DNA of 64,000 nt, taken from contig NZ_JAYKTT020000005.1 of NCBI RefSeq assembly GCF_038404745.2, positions 1-64,000 on the forward strand, given 5' to 3'. Position numbers and translations under genes: made by a program. Numbering within the stretch: position 1 is the first letter of the stretch; each line of letters opens with the position of its first letter. Shown here piece by piece: positions 27,637 to 36,637 of this stretch. Origin of the DNA: Chlorogloeopsis sp038404745 (lineage in GTDB: Bacteria; Cyanobacteriota; Cyanobacteriia; Cyanobacteriales; Nostocaceae). Below the pieces are notes generated by a model. It searched no databases. It saw only the letters and a list, made by a program, of their open reading frames with translations, and was not told the DNA's origin.

Positions 27637-27897
27637 CTAAGCTGTTTTTGGCTTTTGTTGGTTGTGTTTTTGATTATTCTCAGATCGGAAGTTAGTGCTA
27701 CCTGATTCAGTTCGAGGTTTACTGGTAATGGGGGGTTTTTTACGAGTCATATAAATTAGTTGCGTTGTAATCTCTACAACTTGAACTACAACGCAGGTAA
27801 TTACTAATCCGGAAAATAAAAAAATTAACGGATGGGGATTGGGAAGAAGAGGACACGGGGACAAAGGGACGCGGGGACACGGAGAATGGTGATTCAC
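27637..27897 (-). CDS. Possible small single-helix membrane protein
   Basis: An 86-codon frame. The last 60 residues look protein-like: one hydrophobic helix (LIFLFSGLVITCVVVQVVEI) followed by a basic, polar tail rich in Lys, Pro, Asn and Gln. The first 24 codons are encoded by a heptanucleotide repeat (CCCCGTGTCC-type, 27845-27890), so either the true start is lost, the repeat invaded the 5' end, or the frame is chance. No ATG occurs between the repeat and the helix. Confidence 0.35.
   Translation of the reverse strand: MNHHSPCPRVPLSPCPLLPNPHPLIFLFSGLVITCVVVQVVEITTQLIYMTRKKPPITSKPRTESGSTNFRSENNQKHNQQKPKTA
27845..27893. repeat. Heptanucleotide repeat (GGGGACA/ACACGGG type)
   Basis: Plus strand reads AGAGGACACGGGGACAAAGG and continues with GACGCGGGGACACGGAG. 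Same family as the insertion in ppsA and the spacer after the M23 peptidase gene. Confidence 0.8.
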
Positions 27898-27941
27898 GTT
27901 CTTGCCCCTGGTACTTCTTTCCTAGCCCCTAATCCCTTCCA

Positions 27942-28715
27942 CTAAGCAAATGCTGAAAAATCTAGATTCGGAGGTATATCCTGAATACGCCCAGAACCAA
28001 CAGCCCGCAATGCTTCTTTGAGGAGAATGTCACCAGTATACAAGGCACGACCAACGATCGCACCAGTTACACCTTGAGGTTCTAAGGCTAGCAAACTCAA
28101 TAAATCCGTTACGGAACTCACACCACCAGAAGCGATGATCGGAATATCTACTGAGTTAGCAAGTTCACGCAAAGCGTTTATATTTGGCCCTGTGAGGGTT
28201 CCGTCACGATGGATATCGGTGTAAATTACTGCTGCTGCTCCCAATTCTTGCATTTGCATAGCAAGTTGGGTAGCAATAACTTCTGAGGTTTCTAACCAGC
28301 CGCGAGTTGCGACTTTGCCGTTACGAGCATCAATGCCGATAATGATCTGTCCGGGAAATTCTTGGCAGAGTTGTTGTACTAACTGCGGTTGTTCTACAGC
28401 AATGGTTCCCAAAATTGCCCATTCTACACCCAAATTAAACAACTGTTGGGCGCTTTCTTTTGTTCGCAATCCTCCACCAACTTCGATCGGTACAGAAACA
28501 GCTTGAGCGATCGCTTCAATTGCCTCTAGGTTGACAGGTTTACCCGCTTTTGCACCATCTAAATCAACTAGGTGGAGTCTAGTAGCGCCTTGTTCTACCC
28601 ACTGTTTAGCTACATCCGCAGGATTTTCGCTAAAAACTTGCGATCGCGAGTAGTCTCCTTGATAAAGTCGTACACAGCGACCTTCTAGTAAATCTATTGC
28701 TGGAATAACTTCCAT
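27942..28715 (-). CDS. hisA: ProFAR isomerase (histidine synthesis)
   Basis: A 257-residue (beta/alpha)8 barrel that isomerises N'-formimino-5-aminoimidazole carboxamide ribotide. Both phosphate-binding halves are visible: VEVGGGLRTKES and IASGGVSSVTDL, with the catalytic Asp in MEVIPAIDLLEG and the second in YTDIHRDGT. The open frame extends to 28874, but MEVIPAIDL at 28715 is the family start and has GAGG six bases upstream; the extra 53 codons run through dispersed repeats and are discarded. Confidence 0.96.
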   Translation of the reverse strand: MEVIPAIDLLEGRCVRLYQGDYSRSQVFSENPADVAKQWVEQGATRLHLVDLDGAKAGKPVNLEAIEAIAQAVSVPIEVGGGLRTKESAQQLFNLGVEWAILGTIAVEQPQLVQQLCQEFPGQIIIGIDARNGKVATRGWLETSEVIATQLAMQMQELGAAAVIYTDIHRDGTLTGPNINALRELANSVDIPIIASGGVSSVTDLLSLLALEPQGVTGAIVGRALYTGDILLKEALRAVGSGRIQDIPPNLDFSAFA

Positions 28716-28759
28716 AATTGTCCTCAAAGTAGTTAGTAGATGGTAGTTAGTGGTTGACA

Positions 28760-28820
28760 GGGGCGTTTTATTGATTAACTTTGGGTTAGAACCGACATAT
28801 TTCTCTTTTAAACCCGCCCG
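28760..28820. repeat. Palindromic element copy B
   Basis: About 61 bp from GGGGCGTTTTATTGATTAAC to TTTTAAACCCGCCCG. Related to copies A, C and D (see the finding on this family). Confidence 0.6.
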
Positions 28821-28841
28821 TACAGTAGTTAGTAGGTAGTA

Positions 28842-28902
28842 GGGACGGGTTTTGCTGATTATCTTGCCATTCAAACTGATAATTTATCTTCTAAACCCGT
28901 CT
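28842..28902. repeat. Palindromic element copy C
   Basis: About 61 bp from GGGACGGGTTTTGCTGATTA to TTATCTTCTAAACCCGTC, 21 bp after copy B in the same orientation. Confidence 0.65.
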
Positions 28903-28988
28903 GTACCGTATTTAGTGGTTAGTTGTCCTCTTGTCTCCCCCTCCCCGTGTCCCCACGTCTTCTTGTCCCCTTGTCTTCTTCCTAGCCC

Positions 28989-29285
28989 CTAATCCTCAGT
29001 CTCTTTCATCTTCATCACAGCGTGCCGAAAACCTAGCACGACTAAGATATTAGAAAGCACTAAAAAAGATTCTGCACTTCCGTGCAACCAATCTACGTTT
29101 GCCAAAGATTTACCATAATGCAGTTGAGCGTAAATCCCTGCCGGAATAGTGACAGCAACAAAAACGAGAGTGCAATAAAACCCATACAGTGCCAAACGTG
29201 GCATTTGCTTGACTCGGCTAATAAACCACAAGAAACCCAAATAGGGAAACAGTGACAGGATAAATAGGGTTTCTTTAGAAATCAT
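28989..29285 (-). CDS. Small membrane protein, DUF3593-like
   Basis: A 98-residue protein with three hydrophobic helices (LFILSLFPYLGFLWFIS, LYGFYCTLVFVAVTIPAGIYA, FLVLSNILVVLGFRHAV). I recall this family as DUF3593, restricted to cyanobacteria and plants, and found next to DUF2499 as here. Function unknown; a thylakoid role is a guess. 35 bp downstream of its partner; its TAG stop lies inside an ATTAGGGGCTAGG repeat. Confidence 0.78.
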   Translation of the reverse strand: MISKETLFILSLFPYLGFLWFISRVKQMPRLALYGFYCTLVFVAVTIPAGIYAQLHYGKSLANVDWLHGSAESFLVLSNILVVLGFRHAVMKMKETED

Positions 29286-29320
29286 TGTTATAAAGTTGAA
29301 ATTTACGTGATAGTTAATTA

Positions 29321-29665
29321 TTACTTTGATTCGAGTGGTTCTGTGGAAGCTAATTTATTGGTAACATCACTAGTTTTAGTAGAACGCCAAATCCATACAG
29401 CGGCAGCCCACAGTGTGAAATTACCAACTAAAGTCATGCTAGCTTGTAGCGTTACCAACCATTCGAGTGATTCTGCATTGTCGAAATAGTGCCAGGTACA
29501 GGCACACATCGCACTTATCAAAGCTGGTAACATCCCAAAGGACAATGCCCACCAAGCACGGTTGTTCGTGAGTTCACCATATCTCCAAATCAGCCAAATG
29601 GCTACAATCCACTCAATTACGCTAGAAACATGAATAATCCAGGTAGGAATCGAAAGAACGTGCAT
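29321..29665 (-). CDS. Ycf49-like membrane protein (DUF2499)
   Basis: A 114-residue protein starting MHVLSIPTWIIHVSSVIEWIVAIWLI, with three helices and conserved W, H and C residues (MCACTWHYFDN). This matches the DUF2499/Ycf49-like family of cyanobacteria and plastids. Function unknown. Likely cotranscribed with the DUF3593-like gene downstream; in plants the two are reported as related, which supports a functional pair (family knowledge, from memory). Confidence 0.8.
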   Translation of the reverse strand: MHVLSIPTWIIHVSSVIEWIVAIWLIWRYGELTNNRAWWALSFGMLPALISAMCACTWHYFDNAESLEWLVTLQASMTLVGNFTLWAAAVWIWRSTKTSDVTNKLASTEPLESK

Positions 29666-29704
29666 AATTCGTCATTAATCAATAGTCATTTGTCATTTGT
29701 CATT

Positions 29705-29732
29705 GTAGAGATGCGATTAATCGCGTCTCTAC
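29705..29732. repeat. 28-bp palindrome, second copy
   Basis: GTAGAGATGCGATT followed by AATCGCGTCTCTAC; one T-G mismatch relative to perfect symmetry. Same family as 13155-13182. Lies in the divergent spacer between the Ycf49-like gene and csaB, so here it cannot be a simple terminator. Confidence 0.7.
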
Positions 29733-29834
29733 AAATCTCCCAGTACCTAATACCCGATCGCTAGTTCCTTTGAATATTACTATTTGCATTAATGCACAAT
29801 ATCAGTTAAATAATCTGAAAATCCAAAATCCAAA

Positions 29835-30887
29835 ATGATTAAGATGCGGGCGCTATTGTCTGGGTACTACGGTAAAGGAAATGGTGGTGATGAGGCTTTG
29901 TTGGCAACCTTGCTGCAAATGCTACCATCTGATGTTACACCTGTGGTTCTTTCTGGTAATCCACAAGAAACGCACAGTCGCTATGGTGTAGAAGCTCATG
30001 AACGTATGAGTTTTTTACCATTAATGCAAGCTTTACGCTCCTGCGATGCCTTAATCTGGGGCGGTGGTAGTTTAATTCAAGATGCTACTAGTGCTGTTAG
30101 CCCATTTTACTATGGAGGTATGATGGCATTAGCTCAAAAAATGGGTTTGAGAACAGTTGCTTGGGCGCAGGGTATTGGCCCTTTGGAGCGTTCTGTATCT
30201 CGTTGGTTGGCACGGCTAACTTTTGCAGGTTGCACCAAAATTAGTGTTCGCGATCGCGCTTCTGCGGCTTTACTTTCTGATTGGCAAATTCCCCATCTCC
30301 TCGCACCCGATCCGGTTTGGGCGTTGGAGTCAAAACCAGTTCCCGGATTTTGGGATTTACCAGCTCCGAGGGTGGCGGTGACTTTGCGATCGCATCCCCA
30401 ACTTACACCCACTCGCCTTGCTAATCTGACTCGCGCATTGGTGGATTTTCAAAAAGCCACGCAAACTTTTATTGTGCTGTTGCCATTTCAAAAAGCCCAA
30501 GATTTGAGTATTGCCCAAGCCATTCAACCTGCTATTAAAGATGCCAGTAAAATTCTTACTTTGGATGAGCCACAGCTTTTAAAAGGTGTATTTCGCGGTG
30601 TAGAAATGGCGATCGGGATGCGCTTACACAGTTTAATTATGGCAGCAAGTGAAGGATGTCGTTGTTTTGCTCTCAGTTACGATCCCAAGGTAAACCGTTT
30701 AATGGAAGACTTGGATATGCCTGGGTGGGATTTAGCTAATTTGCCAGATGATGCCAATATGATTAGTAAAACTTGGATTGAGCATTATGCCAATGGCGAT
30801 CCGCTTTCATCAGAAAAAATCCAGTTTTTAGTGGATCGGGCGCTAATTCACCGTGAGGTACTGTATGCGGCGCTAGGCAATAATTAA
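29835..30887 (+). CDS. csaB: Polysaccharide pyruvyl transferase CsaB
   Basis: About 350 residues (MRALLSGYYGKGNGGDEALLATLL). Family motifs: GYYGxGNxGDE near the start, LIWGGGSLIQDATS, WAQGIGPLERS, the VRDRAS switch and MRLHSLIMAA (the glycosyltransferase-like MRxH segment). CsaB adds pyruvate ketals to cell-wall polysaccharide, which in other bacteria anchors SLH-domain proteins; SLH porins make the same plausible here. The ATG at 29835 is followed by a second Met (MIKM); either is possible. Confidence 0.93.
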   Translation: MIKMRALLSGYYGKGNGGDEALLATLLQMLPSDVTPVVLSGNPQETHSRYGVEAHERMSFLPLMQALRSCDALIWGGGSLIQDATSAVSPFYYGGMMALAQKMGLRTVAWAQGIGPLERSVSRWLARLTFAGCTKISVRDRASAALLSDWQIPHLLAPDPVWALESKPVPGFWDLPAPRVAVTLRSHPQLTPTRLANLTRALVDFQKATQTFIVLLPFQKAQDLSIAQAIQPAIKDASKILTLDEPQLLKGVFRGVEMAIGMRLHSLIMAASEGCRCFALSYDPKVNRLMEDLDMPGWDLANLPDDANMISKTWIEHYANGDPLSSEKIQFLVDRALIHREVLYAALGNN

Positions 30888-31166
30888 TAGTTTTGATGTA
30901 CCGATTTAATTGAATTAAAGCTGATAAAAAACTAATAATTACCTATGCATAAATATTTAGATTTAGCCATTTTTACATACGACTAAAATCGCTATATATC
31001 TTCTCCAAACCCTCTTCCCTTGCCTAATACCAATTTTGGATTTTGGATTAAAACCATTGATTAATAGCCTAGTCCAGAATTTTGAAACAAGACTCCTACG
31101 CCAATTTGGTATAACTAGATAATTTATTGCACAACTACTTAGAAACTTCTATAAAATTACTTACTA

Positions 31167-32561
31167 ATGCACAAGCCTTTAGCTAGACGAGTGTTTCTCG
31201 GCTCATGTTTTGGGATAAGTTTATCCGTATTTTTATCACAAAAAACTAAAGCAGTACAACGCTTAAAGATGAAACCAAACAAGCATTACTTATTCAAAGA
31301 GGATGGTAAGCCTTTCTTCTATCTCGGTGATACAGCTTGGGAGTTGTTCCATCGGCTGAATCGGGAAGAGGCGCTTATCTACTTGCATGATCGTGCCAGA
31401 AAGGGATTTACTGTCATCCAAGCCGTTGTTCTTGCAGAATTGAATGGACTGAAGCAACCTAATCCTTATGGCTATCTACCACTAAAAAATCACGATCCTA
31501 CCAAACCCAATGAAGCTTACTTTCAGCATATTGATTACATTGTAAATAAAGCCGAAGAGATGGGGCTTTACATCGGAATGCTACCGACATGGGGAGATAA
31601 GTGGAATAAAAAATGGGGTGTGGGGCCAGAAATTTTTACTCCAACTAATGCTGAAGTTTTTGGTCTATATCTTGGCAAGCGTTACCAGAATAAGCCGATT
31701 ATATGGATTCTCGGTGGCGATCGCAATCCGGAAAACGATACTCATCTTGCCATCATTCGGGCGATGGCAAAAGGACTAAAGCAGGGGGATGGAGGCAACC
31801 ATTTAATGACATACCATCCACAGGGAGGAAGTAATTCCGCGACTTGGTTTGAGAATGATGATTGGCTTGATTTTAATATGTTCCAATCGGGTCATAAGGC
31901 TATTAATTTACCGAATTATGAGATTACATCAGAGAACTATCTTTTAAATCCACCAAAGCCAACGCTAGATGGAGAACCACGCTATGAAGATCACCCAATT
32001 GATTGGAATCCAGAGAATGGCTGGTTTGATGAGTTTGATGTTAGGCAAGCTGCTTACTGGTCAATGCTAGCAGGAGCTTGCGGCCATACTTACGGTAACC
32101 ATAACATTTGGCAGATGTGGGAGCCAAACCAAAAGCCCATTTCAGCAGCGAGAACACCTTGGCGGAAGGCGCTAAGACATCCTGGCGCAATCCAGATGGG
32201 CTATTTGCGGCGATTATTTGAATCTAGGCCATTTACTAAGTTAGTACCCGATCAGTCTCTGATTGTCGGTGATGTGGGTGAGGGGATGGATCATTTGAGA
32301 GCTGCTTGTGCGGAGGATGGTAGTTTTGCATTTGTGTATACACCCACCGGAAAGCCTATTACTGCGAAGTTAGGAAAAATAAAGGGCAGTAAAGTAAAAG
32401 CTTATTGGTATGATCCACGCGGGGGGGTTGCAAGACAGATAGCAGAACTACTTAGTATGGGAACAAAAGAGTTCATACCACCGACAAGAGGGCGAGGTAA
32501 CGATTGGATATTGGTGTTAGATAATGCAGCTATTAATTTTTCAGCACCAGGAGATGATTAG
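31167..32561 (+). CDS. Tat-exported glycoside hydrolase, DUF4038 (apiosidase-like)
   Basis: A 464-residue protein. The N-terminus ARRVFLGSCFGISLSVFLSQ carries a twin-arginine RRxFL motif and hydrophobic core. Residues about 40-370 form a GH-like TIM barrel (FFYLGDTAWELFHRLNREEALIYL, IWILGGDRNPEND) of the DUF4038 family, of which GH140 apiosidase is a member; acidic residues in GGDRN and DEFDVRQAAYW are candidate catalysts. The C-terminus (KAYWYDPRGGVARQIAELL ... GRGNDWILVLD) matches the small beta-domain that follows in this family. Substrate unproven: a plant-type or exopolysaccharide glycan. Confidence 0.85.
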   Translation: MHKPLARRVFLGSCFGISLSVFLSQKTKAVQRLKMKPNKHYLFKEDGKPFFYLGDTAWELFHRLNREEALIYLHDRARKGFTVIQAVVLAELNGLKQPNPYGYLPLKNHDPTKPNEAYFQHIDYIVNKAEEMGLYIGMLPTWGDKWNKKWGVGPEIFTPTNAEVFGLYLGKRYQNKPIIWILGGDRNPENDTHLAIIRAMAKGLKQGDGGNHLMTYHPQGGSNSATWFENDDWLDFNMFQSGHKAINLPNYEITSENYLLNPPKPTLDGEPRYEDHPIDWNPENGWFDEFDVRQAAYWSMLAGACGHTYGNHNIWQMWEPNQKPISAARTPWRKALRHPGAIQMGYLRRLFESRPFTKLVPDQSLIVGDVGEGMDHLRAACAEDGSFAFVYTPTGKPITAKLGKIKGSKVKAYWYDPRGGVARQIAELLSMGTKEFIPPTRGRGNDWILVLDNAAINFSAPGDD

Positions 32562-32631
32562 AAGGTTATCGGATTAATCCTTTGGGTGGAGATTACCCAC
32601 CAATTCTGTATCGTGGTGGGCATAAATAAAC
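32562..32631. other. Spacer downstream of the glycosidase
   Basis: Contains a short inverted segment GGGTGGAGATTACCCACC near 32584-32601 that could form a hairpin. No T-run. Confidence 0.35.
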
Positions 32632-32775
32632 TTACGCTACTAATTCTTCAGAGCTAACTTGCACTCTTTTGTTTGCTAATCGTTCATAATTCATCCGCAG
32701 CAGTTCCAACAGCAGCGGCACATCCTCCACACTATTAGGACTTAGGCAGAAGTTCTGTAAAAATCTTATTTCTAC
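32632..32775 (-). pseudogene. Possible C-terminal remnant of an unidentified gene
   Basis: On the minus strand an open 47-codon frame reads QNFCLSPNSVEDVPLLLELL then RMNYERLANKRVQVSSEELVA and stops with TAA. The amphipathic, leucine-rich composition looks coding, but there is a stop just upstream and no start. The preceding sequence continues in another frame (KQLMQDVNKGVLEG), suggesting a decayed gene. Identity unknown. Confidence 0.3.
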
Positions 32776-33476
32776 CCTTCAAGAACGCCTTTGTTCACAT
32801 CTTGCATCAGTTGTTTGATTACGATTTTTCAACCGCCAATAAATAAATTTCTTGGCTAAAAGTGAAAGTAATACAAATTTGAAAAAGAATGCGATAATAG
32901 ATATTGTTGAAGATTTATTTTTACACAAAATTTATGGTAACTATATCATAATTTTATATTACTCTATCCTCAAACTAGCTATTCTATGAGAACAAGCTCA
33001 CTTTTTATCATCTTAAAAATCGAATAGGTAAAGCACATAAATTTATATAAAATATTACATGTGCAACTATATATAAATACCTCATAGCAATTTACCTAGT
33101 TTTTAAAGCACCTTTTTTATAGTAACTGTAGTTTCTAATTTAATATTTTTCTAATTTTGAATTTAATTGAATATTATCTCCATGAGTTTGCATATAAGTT
33201 GAGAAATTTAGTTTTTTACTAAAAATATTAATATGTAAACTTTTACCAGTTATATTGCATACGCAAAATATAAAAGCTTTAGTTTTAGCTGTTTGCTTCC
33301 AGTTAAAAATAAATTAAATTAATGATGATATGGGATCCGGTTTGATTACTTAAAAAATAAGTCTAACGCACCTAACCCTTGAAAATAGTATGTTAAGCTA
33401 TGCGATCATACATCCTACATGTTTTTCAAAAATCAAATATGAGTCCTATATTTGAGAATTATTTGAAAAGAGGAAT
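32776..33476. other. AT-rich spacer
   Basis: About 700 bp of very AT-rich DNA upstream of the dioxygenase gene. No gene, tRNA or palindrome recognised. Confidence 0.5.
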
Positions 33477-34475
33477 ATGATGAAAAAACAAATTTATAGT
33501 ATTCATAAAATTCTAAACAAAGTAGAAAGAAAGCTAGCTCAACTTACTTCATCTTACATTTACAGAACTAAGCAAATTACTCATGCTAGAAAGTTACCTG
33601 TTATTTCTGAAATTGGTCGTTGTATTGTTCGCGAGCTTAATCGAGAAGGTGTTGCTGTTCTTCATTTAAGAGAGCTTCCATTTTCTTCTAATGTTTCACT
33701 TTTAAATGCTATGGAGAAGGCTGTCAAAGATTTGCATGAAGCTTCTCCTGATTCTCCCAGATTGACTGAGTATCGTACAGGATTTGAGCATTGCATTCCA
33801 ATCAATCCAACTAGAATCGCAATGTATTATCCAGAGTTATTTTTATGGGGACTTGACGAACAACTACTTGATATTATTGAAAATTGTATTGGTCTTCCGC
33901 CTGCATATCATGGTGTAATTTTACGCAAAGAAATTGTTGATGAACAGCAGGTAGGATCGCGAATATGGCATCAAGATCAAGACGATCGTAATATTATCCG
34001 AGTCAGCATTTATTTAAATGACGTTGATGAAAAAGGTGGTGCTTTTGAATATATTCCTCGAAGCCTGACTCCATCTATTCGTACATTTAAATATGGGCCA
34101 AATATTTTGGATGAACATATGGAAGAAGTGATTCCTTCTTCAAAATGGAAGACTTGTACTGGGCCTGCGGGTACAGTTGTTTTCGCTGCTGCTGCTAAAA
34201 TATTTCATCACGGGAAAATGCCTTCAAAAGAGCGGATGGCGGCTTCTTTTTACTATACTTCTAGAAATCCAAGCAATGAAAAATTATGCCGAGAGTTTAG
34301 CTTTCAATCAGGAATTCCATTTATCTTTCAACCTTTAACAAAACGGCAGCGAGAGTGTCTGTGGAAATATCAGGAACTTCTACCTGCTCAAAAAGCAGAT
34401 TATCTTTTGCCCACGAACAAGTTAACTGTACCAGTAAACGAATCTCCATCTTCCTTCTCTACTTTGAGGGGCTAG
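33477..34475 (+). CDS. PhyH-like Fe(II)/2-oxoglutarate dioxygenase
   Basis: A 332-residue protein. The double-stranded beta-helix ligands are visible: HxD in SRIWHQDQDDRNIIRVSIYL, the distal His in AAKIFHHGKMPSKERM, and Arg after it for 2-oxoglutarate. ENxGGAFEYIPRSL-type sequence (DEKGGAFEYIPRSL) is typical of phytanoyl-CoA dioxygenase-like hydroxylases and halogenases; Asp in HxD argues for hydroxylation, not halogenation. The substrate is unknown. GAGG precedes a double ATG. Codon use is AT-rich compared with neighbours, and the 3' end overlaps the convergent MFS gene by 17 bp, hints of later acquisition. Confidence 0.8.
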   Translation: MMKKQIYSIHKILNKVERKLAQLTSSYIYRTKQITHARKLPVISEIGRCIVRELNREGVAVLHLRELPFSSNVSLLNAMEKAVKDLHEASPDSPRLTEYRTGFEHCIPINPTRIAMYYPELFLWGLDEQLLDIIENCIGLPPAYHGVILRKEIVDEQQVGSRIWHQDQDDRNIIRVSIYLNDVDEKGGAFEYIPRSLTPSIRTFKYGPNILDEHMEEVIPSSKWKTCTGPAGTVVFAAAAKIFHHGKMPSKERMAASFYYTSRNPSNEKLCREFSFQSGIPFIFQPLTKRQRECLWKYQELLPAQKADYLLPTNKLTVPVNESPSSFSTLRG

Positions 34476-35664
34476 CTGTAAAAGCCATAACTTGTTGTTT
34501 CATCGCAATCAATACTACTCCCAGAACGAGCAAAAACCCTCCTGCTAAAGAGTATGTCAAACCCAAGCCGAATTTTGCACTTATGGGTTGGCTGACAATA
34601 GGTGAGAGAAATTGCCCCAAAAATAAAGATGTAGAAAGCCCCCCTAAAGCACGTCCGCGCACAGCATCAGGGACAGTTGCGGATACCCACACTGTCATAT
34701 TAGGCATGAGCAGTCCCAGTCCCATACCTGCAAAGCCTAAACCTAATAAAACTAGTGCATAGCTACTAACTAAACCAATAATGGTGTAGCCGATGCCCAT
34801 TAATCCGAACATGATTGGTAGAATGCTGACAAAATCTAGTCTTGCTTTGACTTTACCGTAAGCCAAGGAGGCAAAGGCGCTAAAGAGGGTGGCAAAAGCG
34901 ATCGCCATTCCGCTTTCTGTGGGTGTTGCATTTGTAAGACTACGCAGATAAAACGGTAACTGCACAGGAATAAGGTAAAAGATGATTTGGCTGAGGACAG
35001 TAGTGCCAAAGACAAGTATGAGCAAATTAACAGGAATGGATGTATCACTAATTACCTCACCATCTGGAATTGATGGGATGTTTGATATGCTACGGTTTGG
35101 TTCGTATATCCAAAAAATAATTAGAGGTATTAGTAGCCATGCCAACAGATAAATTAAAAATGGTAAGCGCCAATTTGCACTTGCTAGCGAACCACCTGCC
35201 GATAAGAAAAGTACTCCTCCTAACCCCATAAAGGCTGCTTGCAAACCCATAAACGTGGCACGGGCAGCACCAATATAGTAGTCTGCAATCAAAGTAGTAG
35301 CGCTAACCATTACTCCTGCCACTGCCAAGCCTAGTAAAGCACGTCCAGCAAGAATGGCAAACAAAGAATTGAGAATTAATCCAGAACCACCTGCAAAACC
35401 ATAAAGTACAGCAGCAGCCAGTAGTAGTGGTTTGCGTCCCAGTCGATCTACAATTACGCCAGCGATGGGTGAACCAATGACGATAAATAAAGCAGGAAGC
35501 GTCAAAACCAGCTTTACCCAGAATTCTGCATTGGCTACGTCAGCAAATTGATCTTGCATCGCAGGTAGAGAAGGAGCGATCGTTGCACCTGCCATCACAG
35601 TTAGGGTGCTAGCAAGCAGTAGGGTAGCTTTGGTTAGGGTGGAGTTGGGATGAGAATTGTTCAT
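34459..35664 (-). CDS. MFS exporter
   Basis: A 401-residue, 12-helix major facilitator. The loop 2-3 motif GVIVDRLGRKPLLLAA (motif A) and the helix-4 LGLAVAGVMVSATTLIADY segment are seen; no long cytoplasmic loops or extra helices. Resembles drug/metabolite exporters of the Bcr/EmrD-like DHA type. Substrate unknown. Opens a minus-strand run with the redox genes upstream, though separated from rubrerythrin by repeat DNA. Confidence 0.88.
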   Translation of the reverse strand: MNNSHPNSTLTKATLLLASTLTVMAGATIAPSLPAMQDQFADVANAEFWVKLVLTLPALFIVIGSPIAGVIVDRLGRKPLLLAAAVLYGFAGGSGLILNSLFAILAGRALLGLAVAGVMVSATTLIADYYIGAARATFMGLQAAFMGLGGVLFLSAGGSLASANWRLPFLIYLLAWLLIPLIIFWIYEPNRSISNIPSIPDGEVISDTSIPVNLLILVFGTTVLSQIIFYLIPVQLPFYLRSLTNATPTESGMAIAFATLFSAFASLAYGKVKARLDFVSILPIMFGLMGIGYTIIGLVSSYALVLLGLGFAGMGLGLLMPNMTVWVSATVPDAVRGRALGGLSTSLFLGQFLSPIVSQPISAKFGLGLTYSLAGGFLLVLGVVLIAMKQQVMAFTASPSK

Positions 35665-35689
35665 AAGTTTTCGAGTGACTAAAAACTAG

Positions 35690-35859
35690 GGACTAGGAAA
35701 GAAGCACCAGGGGCAGAGGAGCAGAGGGGCAAGAACGTGGTTCCGATTCTCGGTGTCCCCGCGTCTTTGCGTCCCTGCGTCTCTTTGTTATCCCTAGCAC
35801 GCCAGTCGCCTTAACGGAGCGGAGCCTCCGCACGGCGCTGGCTCCCCTAGCCCCTATCC
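35690..35859. repeat. Repeat-rich spacer after rubrerythrin
   Basis: CTAGGGACTAGG and GGCAGAGGAGCAGAGGGGCA heptamer-like units, GTCCCCGCGTCT-type units, and a GGAGCGGAGCCTCCG palindrome at 35816-35830. The rubrerythrin stop codon lies at its right edge inside a CCCCTATCCCTA segment. Confidence 0.6.
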
Positions 35860-36573
35860 CTAAGCTGCAATAGTTTCCTGATAAGGAACGAAAGTTTTCT
35901 TGCTAGCGCCACAAATTGGGCAGTGCCAATCTTCAGGAAGTGCTTCAAAGGGTGTTCCAGGAGCAATACCAGAATCAGGATCGCCCTCTACGGGATCGTA
36001 TATCATCGAACATTGACGACAAATCCATTTTTGGGTGGCAGGGTCACTACTAGCTTCTTTGGTAGCAGGTGCTTCCCCTTGCAATACGTGGAGTGCTTCC
36101 GTATATTGACGGGCGTGGTGATTTTCAATGTGTGTTAACAAACCAAAGTTATGGGCTGCTTTACGGAATGTGTTAGCGTGCTCGCGAGACTCTGCTTGTT
36201 GTGCTTCAAACTCGACTACAGCTTTGTTATCTCGTTCAGCACGTGCTTGCTCGGTGAATCCTGGGTACATGGTAGTGTACTCATAGGTTTCTCCTTCAAT
36301 TGCTAGCTCTAAACAACGAGCAGCGATTGCCTTTTTTTCCTCTTCAGTTAAAGAAACCACATCACCCACTACTAACTCTGGATGCATGAGGCGAAAGTGG
36401 GCAAAAGCGTGTTCTGTCTCTTGATTTGCCGTTTCCCGAAACAGCTTTGAAAGTTCATTCATCCCCAACTGACGAGTGACTTCTGCAAAGAACAAATACT
36501 TGCGATTTGCCATTGATTCTCCACCAAAAGCTTCGGCTAAGTTCTTGGCTGTATTGGAGTTAGATAAATCCAT
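35860..36573 (-). CDS. Rubrerythrin
   Basis: About 237 residues. The start chosen is MDLSNSNTAKNLAEAFGGESMANRKY at 36573, with GAGGG eight bases upstream, not the longer frame to 36600. The N-terminal four-helix diiron domain shows FRETANQETEHAFAHF and EFEAQQAESREHANTF (ExxH pairs). The C-terminal rubredoxin domain has WICRQCSMIYDP and WHCPICGASKKTF, four Cys for one iron. Family members reduce hydrogen peroxide in oxygen-stress defence. An inverted repeat at 36638-36687 lies in its likely promoter. Confidence 0.94.
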   Translation of the reverse strand: MDLSNSNTAKNLAEAFGGESMANRKYLFFAEVTRQLGMNELSKLFRETANQETEHAFAHFRLMHPELVVGDVVSLTEEEKKAIAARCLELAIEGETYEYTTMYPGFTEQARAERDNKAVVEFEAQQAESREHANTFRKAAHNFGLLTHIENHHARQYTEALHVLQGEAPATKEASSDPATQKWICRQCSMIYDPVEGDPDSGIAPGTPFEALPEDWHCPICGASKKTFVPYQETIAA

Positions 36574-36637
36574 TGTGTTCCCTCTTGTGAATCCATTCAA
36601 AGACTGCTACTAGAACATCAGTCTTTTAGCTAAAGCG

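Noticed and set aside
34355..34762. 135-codon plus-strand frame over the MFS gene
   Set aside because: Antisense shadow of the exporter; low-complexity and no ribosome site.
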